From Actinomycetes bacterium (GTDB lineage Bacteria; Actinomycetota; Actinomycetes; Actinomycetales; Microbacteriaceae): a stretch of 41,211 bases of DNA. Where the stretch lies: positions 1 to 41,211 of the forward strand of contig JAKOTS010000112.1 of assembly GCA_029777095.1 (NCBI GenBank), in the 5' to 3' direction. This document shows, piece after piece, positions 16,998 to 23,263 of the stretch (its first letter is position 1; each line of letters starts with the position of its first letter). Position numbers and translations under genes: made by a program. The notes beneath the pieces were generated by a model. It was not told the origin of the DNA, did no database searches, and saw only the letters and a program-made list of their open reading frames with translations.

Positions 16998-17809
16998 GCG
17001 GAGAACGTGCCGGAGGCCTGGCCGCCGGGAGCCGCACCGTCGTCGATGTCGGGGCCGGGCCCCGGTGCGCCGACGCGAAGGCCGATGTCAATGAAGCTGT
17101 CGAGCCCCACCACGACGCCCGACGCCCGTACCGTTTCGCGCATCGCCAGGCTGATGCCCGGTGCGTAGGCAGCGGCCGGTGTGGTCGTGTCGTGCGCGAT
17201 CGTGAGGGTCTCGCCCGGCGCGCCGAAGACGACCTGCTGCCGGGCCGCGACTCCCTGCAGACGCAGCGAATGAATCGGGATGCTCGCCACCTGCTGGCCG
17301 CGGGCACGCTGGTCGCCGTGGGGCGCCTCGACGGGGCCCGCCTCGCTCCGGGCGTCGGCCATCAGCTCGGCGGTGCGCACCGCGGTGCCGCTCGGCGAGT
17401 CGATCTTCGTGTTCGGGTGCGTTTCGACGATTTCGATCGACGAAAAAAACGGCGCGGCCGCGGCTGCAAGCGCGCTGCCGATCACCGAGCCGAGCGAAAA
17501 GTTTGGGATAAACACGGCGGGCGAACCCGACGCTGCCACCAGCGGACGCACGAGCGCGATGCGCTCCGCGGACCAGCCTGAAGTGCCGACCAGAATGGGG
17601 ATGCCGCGTTCAACCGCCGCGCGCACCACATCGACACTCGACGCAGGCGTCGACACATCGACCACGAGGTCTGCGCCGTCGAGTTCGCTCAGCGCGCTCC
17701 GCGAACCAAGGAGTGCGTGCTCTTCATACCCCGGTTCTGCTGCGATCACCGCACGAACGATCGTGCCGAGTTTTCCTGAGGCGCCGACGATGGCCACGCG
17801 AGTCGTCAT
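16994..17809 (-). CDS. dapB: 4-hydroxy-tetrahydrodipicolinate reductase
   Basis: 271-residue NAD(P)H-dependent reductase, the second dedicated step to diaminopimelate. The N-terminal Rossmann motif is VAIVGASGKLG. IPNFSLGSVIG and the substrate-binding KIDSPSGTA are conserved. The catalytic block usually reads E-x-H-H-x-x-K; here it is ETHPNTK, keeping His131 and Lys135 but replacing the second histidine by Pro132. A Gly/Pro/Asp-rich tail of about 25 residues follows the family C-terminal motif. The ATG at 17809 has TAGACT six bases upstream and no Shine-Dalgarno, so it is probably leaderless. It is coupled by ATGA to the membrane/TPR gene and divergent from a GNAT gene with interlocked promoters. 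Confidence 0.93.
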   Translation of the reverse strand: MTTRVAIVGASGKLGTIVRAVIAAEPGYEEHALLGSRSALSELDGADLVVDVSTPASSVDVVRAAVERGIPILVGTSGWSAERIALVRPLVAASGSPAVFIPNFSLGSVIGSALAAAAAPFFSSIEIVETHPNTKIDSPSGTAVRTAELMADARSEAGPVEAPHGDQRARGQQVASIPIHSLRLQGVAARQQVVFGAPGETLTIAHDTTTPAAAYAPGISLAMRETVRASGVVVGLDSFIDIGLRVGAPGPGPDIDDGAAPGGQASGTFSA

Positions 17810-17815
17810 GCCCCC

Positions 17816-17821
17816 AGTCTA
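17816..17821 (-). promoter_or_regulatory. Candidate leaderless -10 of dapB
   Basis: TAGACT on the minus strand, exactly six bases before the dapB ATG. It is separated by only 11 bases from the oppositely oriented -10 of the GNAT gene. Confidence 0.55.
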
Positions 17822-17832
17822 TGCGCGCTGGC

Positions 17833-17838
17833 TAAGCT
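17833..17838 (+). promoter_or_regulatory. Candidate leaderless -10 of the GNAT gene
   Basis: TAAGCT, exactly six bases before the ATG at 17845. It diverges from the dapB -10. Confidence 0.55.
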
Positions 17839-17844
17839 CGCTTT

Positions 17845-18342
17845 ATGGTCGCATTTCGCCCGTCTTCACCCGCCGCCGACGATGCGCATGAGCTCCTCGC
17901 CGAATACTTCGCTATTCGCGCACAGACCTTTCCCGCGAGCCAGGGCGTCTACACCACAACCTTCCCCGACCCCGCGGCCTTCGAGCCACCGGTCGGGGTC
18001 TTCGTGATCGCCGACGCGAACATGGCCGCGCCCGCCGACGGTCCACTTCGCGCGGTGGGATGCGGCGGCATTCGTCGCGTCGCCGATGGCCCGCACGGGC
18101 CGCGCTACGAGGTGAAGCACCTCTACCTGCGTCCCGAAACGCGCGGGCACGGGTGGGGTCGGCTCTTGCTCGATGACCTCGAGCGGCGCGCGCGCGAGTT
18201 CGGTGCCACGGAGCTCGTGCTCGACACACATCACACGCTCGAGGCGGCCGGCGGGCTCTATGCCACGAGCGGCTTCACGGCAATTGAGCCCTATAACGAA
18301 AATCCGAATGCGACGCGTTGGTACGGAAAGCGCCTGAGCTGA
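17845..18342 (+). CDS. GNAT-family N-acetyltransferase
   Basis: 165 residues with the acetyl-CoA-binding motif A: VKHLYLRPETRGHGWGRLLL, containing the R-G-x-G-x-G-type pyrophosphate loop at RGHGWG. The motif B region ends in LYATSGFTAIEPYN. The N-terminal half (HELLAEYFAIRAQTF) is typical of single-domain GNATs. Substrate is unknown. No signal peptide. It stands alone between dapB (divergent) and the histidine phosphatase gene (convergent). No ribosome binding site precedes the ATG; a -10 six bases upstream indicates a leaderless message. Confidence 0.88.
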   Translation: MVAFRPSSPAADDAHELLAEYFAIRAQTFPASQGVYTTTFPDPAAFEPPVGVFVIADANMAAPADGPLRAVGCGGIRRVADGPHGPRYEVKHLYLRPETRGHGWGRLLLDDLERRAREFGATELVLDTHHTLEAAGGLYATSGFTAIEPYNENPNATRWYGKRLS

Positions 18343-18392
18343 CGCGGCATCGCCTGCTGCGGCGGCATCCCTGCTGGGGCGGCACCGACTGC

Positions 18393-19004
18393 TTAGACCG
18401 GCACCAACTCGGGCATGCCCGTGCGCAGCTCGAATGGGAGATGCGCGAGGTCGTTGTGCGTGAGGAGGCTCCACGGCCGCCCGGGGCGCTGCGCGAGCAC
18501 GGTGAGCCCGCAGTTTGCCTGGTTCAACGTCATCCACCGCCACTCGGGAGCCCCGAGCACCTCGCGCACAAACCAGGCGATCACCGAATTGTGGGTGATC
18601 ACGAGGTCGTGCGCTTCGTCGGCGCTGCGCGCGAGAAACTCGCTCACGGCGTCGGCCATCTGCGCGCGACCGGCCTCGACCTCGTCTTCGGTGATCGAGC
18701 CGAAAAATGGTTCAAAAATCGTGGGGGTCTCGGGCGTCATGCCCGTTGGGACGCAGTCGAATAGCAGCGAGGAAGGCTCAACCGTGATCGCCGGCATCCG
18801 CTCAGCGACGATGCGTGCGGTGTCTGCAGCGCGCTGCAGCGGCGAGTGCCAAACATGATTCAGCGGCACCCCGCTGAGCCGGTCTGCAATGAGTGCCGCC
18901 TGCCGCTGGCCGCGAGGAGAAAGGGGCCCGTCAGCGAGGCCGTGCGCCGCGTCCTGTTGTTCGCCATGGCGCACCAGGTAGAGGTAGTTGGTCAAGATGC
19001 TCAC
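18393..19004 (-). CDS. Histidine phosphatase family protein (phosphoglycerate-mutase-like)
   Basis: 203 residues of the histidine phosphatase (branch 1) fold. The nucleophile motif is YLVRHGEQ near the N-terminus, SPLQRAADTARIVAERM carries the phosphate-binding arginine, the acid/base region lies around FFGSITEDEVEAG, and the second catalytic histidine is in LVITHNSVIAWFV (normally HG, here HN). Substrate is unknown. Start is uncertain: GTG 19004, or a TTG three codons on with AAGTGAG at reasonable spacing. The frame extends 89 codons further up into the aldo/keto reductase gene, but that part is not family-like. It follows that gene by 128 bases. Confidence 0.85.
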   Translation of the reverse strand: MSILTNYLYLVRHGEQQDAAHGLADGPLSPRGQRQAALIADRLSGVPLNHVWHSPLQRAADTARIVAERMPAITVEPSSLLFDCVPTGMTPETPTIFEPFFGSITEDEVEAGRAQMADAVSEFLARSADEAHDLVITHNSVIAWFVREVLGAPEWRWMTLNQANCGLTVLAQRPGRPWSLLTHNDLAHLPFELRTGMPELVPV

Positions 19005-19132
19005 TTCGTTGTCGGGCAGTTCGCACCCGGAGGCACCCTTCCACCCTACGTCAGCGCTCCGACAATTCAGCTGAATTGTGTCGCACTGCGGCGCACCGGC
19101 GCACGTGATTCGGGAGGCCGGGGCCCCGGCGT

Positions 19133-20167
19133 TCACTCGCCCGCGCGGGTCAGCTCTGCCAAATTTGCACGACTCAGGCGAACCCCGACGCCCTGCACGA
19201 GCTCGTCGACGTGCAGCGTTTCGAAGGCGCTCACGATCGGTGCGACGACACCGCGCTGGGCAAGCACCCACGCGAGCGCGATCGCCGCGACGGGAACGCC
19301 CCGCTCTTCTGCCACCGCGTCCATCGCCCGGAGCACCCGCGTACCGCGGCGGTTGAGGTTGCTCCGTAGTTGCACGCTGCGCGCGCCCTGCCCGAGCCGC
19401 GAACGCGTGCGGTGGCGGCCCGAGAGAAATCCGTGCTCCAGGGAGTGCGTCGGCGTCACCGCCATGCCCTGCGCGCCGGTCACGAGGCGAAGATCACCCT
19501 CGAACGGCTTGCGGTTGAGCAGGCTGTAGTGCGTCTCGAGCACCGAAATGCGCGGGTAGCCGGCTGAGACCAGAATGCGAGCCTCAACGAGCCGCTCGGC
19601 GCTGAATCGCGATGCGGCGAGATAACGAATCTTGCCCGACTCGAGGAGCCACTCACACGTCGCGAGGGTGTCTTCGAGGTTGCTCGTGCTGTCTTGCCCG
19701 TCGAGGTAGAGCACATCGATGCGGTCGGTGCCGAGCCTCGTCAGCGAGGCCTCTACCGAGCGGACGAGGTTGACCGACCCCAGTCCGGGGTTGTCGGCGT
19801 GCCCGCCCACGCGGGTCGCCAACACGATGGAGTCACGCAGCCCGCGCCCGCGCATCCACTGCCCGATGATGTGTTCGCTTCGCCCGCCGGCAAAACTGTC
19901 GGCGGTCTGCACGATGTTGCCGCCAAGCTCGGTGTAGCGGTCGAGCACGGCGTGACTGCGGGGCTGGCCCAGGTTCCAGCCAAACTCGGAGCCGCCAAGG
20001 ATGAGCGGAAACACCGACAGGCCGGTCTCGCCGAGCACGGTGCGAACGCCGGTGCCAACACCGGGGCCCTGCACGGGGATGGGGGCAGAGGGATGCGACA
20101 CGGCGGCGCCGGAAGCGGTGTTTGGCACGGCGCTCTCGGCGGGAGTACCGGTGTGAGTTGCGCTCAT
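19133..20167 (-). CDS. Aldo/keto-reductase-fold protein lacking the catalytic tetrad
   Basis: 344 residues with a clear AKR TIM-barrel pattern: FPLILGGSEFGW, GGRSEHIIGQWMRGRG, SVEASLTRLGTDRIDVLYL, LESGKIRYLAASRFSAERL, IALAWVLAQRGVVAPIV. The four AKR catalytic positions (Asp, Tyr, Lys, His) read Gln87 (VQTADSF), Phe92, Arg119 (ATRVGG) and Asp156 (YLDGQD), so none is conserved. It may bind NADPH or a ligand without reducing carbonyls, or it may catalyse something else. About 40 N-terminal residues are low-complexity. The ATG at 20167 has a purine-rich GGGGGAGG directly upstream. It is the first gene after the pnp terminator. Confidence 0.85.
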   Translation of the reverse strand: MSATHTGTPAESAVPNTASGAAVSHPSAPIPVQGPGVGTGVRTVLGETGLSVFPLILGGSEFGWNLGQPRSHAVLDRYTELGGNIVQTADSFAGGRSEHIIGQWMRGRGLRDSIVLATRVGGHADNPGLGSVNLVRSVEASLTRLGTDRIDVLYLDGQDSTSNLEDTLATCEWLLESGKIRYLAASRFSAERLVEARILVSAGYPRISVLETHYSLLNRKPFEGDLRLVTGAQGMAVTPTHSLEHGFLSGRHRTRSRLGQGARSVQLRSNLNRRGTRVLRAMDAVAEERGVPVAAIALAWVLAQRGVVAPIVSAFETLHVDELVQGVGVRLSRANLAELTRAGE

Positions 20168-20335
20168 CCCTCCCCCTTACTGCTGAGCTGCGGCGTCTCG
20201 GCACGAGCTCGTAACTTTCTGCGACGCGCCCCTGCCACGTACTTTCGAGGGTAAGCCACCGCCCGAAGTCGATGGGTCTTCGAAGGCCCCGCCACCCGCG
20301 AGTTTCAATAACACTTTGGTTACGATCGAACGAAA

Positions 20336-20373
20336 AAGTCCCGGTGTCCCCCATAAGGAGGACACCGGGACTT
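20336..20373 (-). terminator. Intrinsic terminator of pnp
   Basis: 14-base perfect arms (20336-20349 and 20360-20373) with a 10-base loop, followed on the minus strand by a run of five Ts (20333-20337 overlaps the stem base). It lies 12 bases after the pnp stop and is the best T-tract terminator in the window. Confidence 0.88.
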
Positions 20374-20385
20374 CAGATCACGTGA

Positions 20386-22668
20386 CTACGCTTCGGCGGG
20401 AGCCTCTGCGGTCGCGGGAGCCTCGGCAGCTGCCTCGGCCTCTTCGACAACGGGCTCAAGCGAAAGCTTGCCACGGTCATCGATCTTCGTGATGCGGACG
20501 AGAATCTTCTGGCCGACACCGAGCACGTCTTCGACGTTCTCGACTCGCTTGCCACCGGCAAGCTTGCGGACCTCGCTGACGTGCAGCAGGCCGTCCTTGC
20601 CGGGCAGAAGCGAAACGAATGCACCGAAGGTCGCGATCTTCACGACCGTACCCAGGAACTGCTCGCCAACCTCGGGGTTGGTCGGGTTCGCGATCGCGTT
20701 GACCTGCGCGCGAGCTGCCTCGGCCGAAGGACCATCGACAGCGCCGATGTAGACGGTGCCGTCTTCTTCGATCGAGATCTGTGCGCCGGTCTCGTCCTGG
20801 ATCGCGTTGATCGTCTTGCCCTTGGGGCCGATCAGCTCACCAATCTTGTCGACGGGGATCTGGACGCTGATGACGCGAGGCGCGGTCGGCGCCATCTCGT
20901 CGGGTGCGTCGATCGCAGCGTTGATCACGCCGAGGATCGTGAGACGCGCGTCGCGAGCCTGCTGGAGCGCGGCAATAAGGACCGAGGTCGGGATGCCGTC
21001 GAGCTTCGTGTCGAGCTGAATAGCCGTGACGAAGTCGCTGGTGCCCGCAACCTTGAAGTCCATGTCGCCAAGTGCGTCTTCTGCACCCAGGATGTCGGTC
21101 AGTGCGGCGTAGCGCGTCTGGCCGTCAACTTCGTCAGAGACGAGGCCCATGGCGATACCCGCGACAGCTGCGCGCAGCGGCACACCGGCGTTGAGCAACG
21201 ACAGGGTCGATGCGCAGACCGAACCCATCGACGTCGAACCGTTGGAGCCGAGCGCCTCAGAGACCTGACGGATGGCGTAGGGGAACTCCTCGCGGCTGGG
21301 CAGCACCGGCACGAGGGCGCGCTCGGCGAGGAAGCCGTGCCCGATCTCGCGACGCTTGGGGCTGCCAACGCGACCGGTCTCACCGGTCGAGTACGGCGGG
21401 AAGTTGTAGTGGTGCATGTAGCGCTTGTGCGTGATCGGCGACAGCGAGTCGATCTGCTGTTCCATCTTCAGCATGTTCAGCGTGGTGACACCCAGGATCT
21501 GGGTCTCGCCGCGCTGGAAGATTGCCGAACCGTGCACGCGCGGGATGACCTGCACCTCTGCGTCGAGCGGACGGATGTCAGCGAGGCCGCGGCCGTCCAT
21601 GCGGACGCCCTCGGTGAGGATGCGACCGCGAACGATCTTCTTGGTGACGGACTTGTACGCAGCCGAGAACTCAGCAGCGGCAGCAGCCGACAGCTCGCCC
21701 GCCTCGATGGCCGCGACAAGCTCAGCCTTGACGGCATCCTTCAGCGCGTCATCGGCGTCCTGACGCTCGACCTTCTCGGCGATCTGGTAGATCGGCACGA
21801 GCTTGTCGTAGGCGCGGCCCTCGACGAAGTTGTACGTCTCGTCGCTGTAGGGCAGGAAGACCGGGAAGTCCTTGATCGGCTTGGCTGCGGTGTGCGCGAC
21901 AACGTTCTGCGCGGCGACGAGCTGCTTGATGAAGGGCTTGGATGCCTCAAGGCCCTCGGCCACAACCTGCTCGTTGGGCTTGGTGGCGCCAGCCTTGATG
22001 AGGTTCCAGCTGCCTTCGGTAGCTTCGGCCTCAACCATCATGATCGCGACGTCGTCGTTGCCATCGGCGTCGGTGACAACGCGACCGGCGACGATGATGT
22101 CGAACACAGCTTCTTCGAGCTGCGTGACGTTCGGGAACGCGATCCACTGGTCGGCGGTCTCACCCTGGCCGGGCATGAGCGCGAGGCGCACGCTGGCGAT
22201 GGGGCCCGAGAACGGGAGACCCGAGATCTGGGTCGACAGCGACGCGGCGTTGATCGCCAGCGCGTCGTAGAACTCGCCGGGTGCAATCGAGAGGACCGTG
22301 ATAACGATCTGGACCTCGTTGCGGAGTCCGTCGACGAACGACGGGCGCAGCGGCCGGTCGATCAGACGGCACACCAGGATGGCTTCGGTCGACGGGCGAC
22401 CCTCGCGCCGGAAGAACGAACCGGGGATCTTGCCGGCAGCGTACGAACGCTCTTCGACGTCAACGGTCAGGGGGAAGAAGTCGAAGCCCTCGCGGGGGTG
22501 CTTGCCGGCGCTCGTGGCCGACAGGATCATCGTTTCTTCGTCGATGTATGCCGCAACAGCACCCTGAGCCTGCTGGGCGAGGCGCCCGGTCTCAAAGCGG
22601 ATCGTGCGGGTGCCGAAACGGCCGTTATCAATAACAGCCTCGGCGAATGTGATTTCAGGACCTTCCAA
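20386..22668 (-). CDS. pnp: Polynucleotide phosphorylase (guanosine pentaphosphate synthetase family)
   Basis: 760-residue phosphorolytic 3'-5' exoribonuclease/polymerase, called GpsI in actinobacteria. Domain order: first RNase PH domain ([17 protein letters not shown] ... [20 protein letters not shown]), an alpha-helical linker, and the catalytic second RNase PH domain ([51 protein letters not shown]). A KH domain ([20 protein letters not shown]) and S1 domain ([20 protein letters not shown]) follow, then an Ala/Glu tail. I start at TTG 22668 ([15 protein letters not shown]), preceded by AAGGAGAG. The open frame runs 28 codons longer through the leader. A hairpin and a 33-codon ORF lie in the leader; rpsO, often next to pnp, is absent. 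Confidence 0.97.
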   Translation of the reverse strand: MEGPEITFAEAVIDNGRFGTRTIRFETGRLAQQAQGAVAAYIDEETMILSATSAGKHPREGFDFFPLTVDVEERSYAAGKIPGSFFRREGRPSTEAILVCRLIDRPLRPSFVDGLRNEVQIVITVLSIAPGEFYDALAINAASLSTQISGLPFSGPIASVRLALMPGQGETADQWIAFPNVTQLEEAVFDIIVAGRVVTDADGNDDVAIMMVEAEATEGSWNLIKAGATKPNEQVVAEGLEASKPFIKQLVAAQNVVAHTAAKPIKDFPVFLPYSDETYNFVEGRAYDKLVPIYQIAEKVERQDADDALKDAVKAELVAAIEAGELSAAAAAEFSAAYKSVTKKIVRGRILTEGVRMDGRGLADIRPLDAEVQVIPRVHGSAIFQRGETQILGVTTLNMLKMEQQIDSLSPITHKRYMHHYNFPPYSTGETGRVGSPKRREIGHGFLAERALVPVLPSREEFPYAIRQVSEALGSNGSTSMGSVCASTLSLLNAGVPLRAAVAGIAMGLVSDEVDGQTRYAALTDILGAEDALGDMDFKVAGTSDFVTAIQLDTKLDGIPTSVLIAALQQARDARLTILGVINAAIDAPDEMAPTAPRVISVQIPVDKIGELIGPKGKTINAIQDETGAQISIEEDGTVYIGAVDGPSAEAARAQVNAIANPTNPEVGEQFLGTVVKIATFGAFVSLLPGKDGLLHVSEVRKLAGGKRVENVEDVLGVGQKILVRITKIDDRGKLSLEPVVEEAEAAAEAPATAEAPAEA

Positions 22669-22691
22669 GAGGTCTCTCCTTCTTTGTTTTA

Positions 22692-22718
22692 GCTCGCGCC
22701 CCCGTATGGGACGCGAGC
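22692..22718 (-). promoter_or_regulatory. Leader hairpin just upstream of pnp
   Basis: GCTCGCG and CGCGAGC pair (7 bp), with CCC/GGG continuing inside around AUAC. The hairpin ends 23 bases before the TTG of pnp and is not followed by a T-run on either strand, so a terminator is unlikely. In enterobacteria an RNase III-cleaved leader hairpin lets PNPase control its own mRNA; a similar role here is only an analogy. Confidence 0.5.
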
Positions 22719-22794
22719 GTACGAAGGAGCAGGGAACAGACAGTTTCAGCACACTCGATGACGTGTCGCGCCTGCGCTGGTCACCTGTGGTCGT

Positions 22795-22896
22795 TCACCA
22801 GGACACAAACAAAACGCGCACTGGGAAATCACCACGGGAGACCAGCATCCTGCCAGCCTGCTCCATGAGCTCATATTCAATTGAGCAATTGCCCAT
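22795..22896 (-). CDS. Possible 33-residue leader peptide ahead of pnp
   Basis: ATG at 22896 with a good GGGGAGG six bases upstream. The ORF reads MGNCSIEYELMEQAGRMLV and ends in VRVLFVSW before TGA, 126 bases before pnp and on its strand. I recognise no family. The start context is the main support. The frame also stays open upstream, so it could be chance. A -10-like TAAGCT lies at 22911-22916, but its predicted transcript start falls inside the Shine-Dalgarno, which weakens the pairing of that promoter with this start. It could be an upstream ORF affecting pnp expression. Confidence 0.3.
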   Translation of the reverse strand: MGNCSIEYELMEQAGRMLVSRGDFPVRVLFVSW

Positions 22897-22910
22897 AGGC
22901 AACCTCCCCG

Positions 22911-22916
22911 AGCTTA
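22911..22916 (-). promoter_or_regulatory. Candidate -10 for the pnp transcript
   Basis: TAAGCT on the minus strand, about 240 bases before the pnp start. It is back to back with the DUF5302 promoter on the other strand. Confidence 0.3.
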
Positions 22917-22946
22917 CCAGCCTGGCCTCCAAAACCGCTTGCGAGC

Positions 22947-22952
22947 TAGGCT
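22947..22952 (+). promoter_or_regulatory. Candidate leaderless -10 of the DUF5302 gene
   Basis: TAGGCT, exactly six bases before the ATG at 22959, with no ribosome binding site. Confidence 0.55.
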
Positions 22953-22958
22953 GAGCCC

Positions 22959-23147
22959 ATGAGCAGCGATGAGACAACCGAGAACAGCGGCGCCTCCGAC
23001 GACGTGAAGCGCAAGTTCCGCGAGGCGCTGGAGAAGAAGAACAACAGCCAGCGCAAGGGCGAGGCCCACCTTGAAGGTTCATCCGGGGCGCAGGGCGTCC
23101 ACGGCCCGGCCGGACACAAGCGCGAGTTCCGCCGCAAGAGCGGATAA
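22959..23147 (+). CDS. DUF5302 family small protein
   Basis: 62 residues, very hydrophilic: an acidic Ser/Thr-rich N-terminus, then DDVKRKFREALEKKNN, then HGPAGHKREFRRKSG at the end. This K/R-rich pattern with a terminal F-R-R-K-S-G matches the small actinobacterial DUF5302 family. Function is unknown; the sequence suggests an intrinsically disordered or nucleic-acid-binding protein (inference). The ATG is preceded by TAGGCT at six bases, so it is probably leaderless. A large hairpin follows 45 bases after the stop and separates it from ppc, so it is likely a single-gene transcript. Confidence 0.8.
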   Translation: MSSDETTENSGASDDVKRKFREALEKKNNSQRKGEAHLEGSSGAQGVHGPAGHKREFRRKSG

Positions 23148-23192
23148 CCAATCCACCTGGACGAGGCCCCGAACCACACGGGCACGTCCCAA

Positions 23193-23245
23193 AACACAGC
23201 GGCCCGCGGCGATGCAGAACATGCACCGCCGCGGGCCGCTGTGTT
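23193..23245 (+). terminator. Long hairpin between DUF5302 and ppc
   Basis: Perfect 19-base arms (23193-23211 and 23227-23245) with a 15-base loop. It lies 45 bases after the DUF5302 stop and ends seven bases before the ppc -10. There is no T-run beyond TGTGTT. Most likely a terminator insulating ppc from the upstream gene. Confidence 0.75.
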
Positions 23246-23251
23246 CGGGAT

Positions 23252-23257
23252 TAGCCT
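23252..23257 (+). promoter_or_regulatory. Candidate leaderless -10 of ppc
   Basis: TAGCCT, exactly six bases before the ppc ATG. The -35 zone would fall inside the right arm of the preceding hairpin. Confidence 0.5.
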
Positions 23258-23263
23258 TGGGGC

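Noticed and set aside
18343..18392. Terminator between the convergent GNAT and histidine phosphatase genes
   Set aside because: The 50-base gap is GC-rich but no arm pair of six or more bases was found.
20581..22692. 703-codon open frame opposite pnp
   Set aside because: Exact shadow of the conserved pnp coding sequence, with composition typical of mirrored GC-rich codons and no domain.
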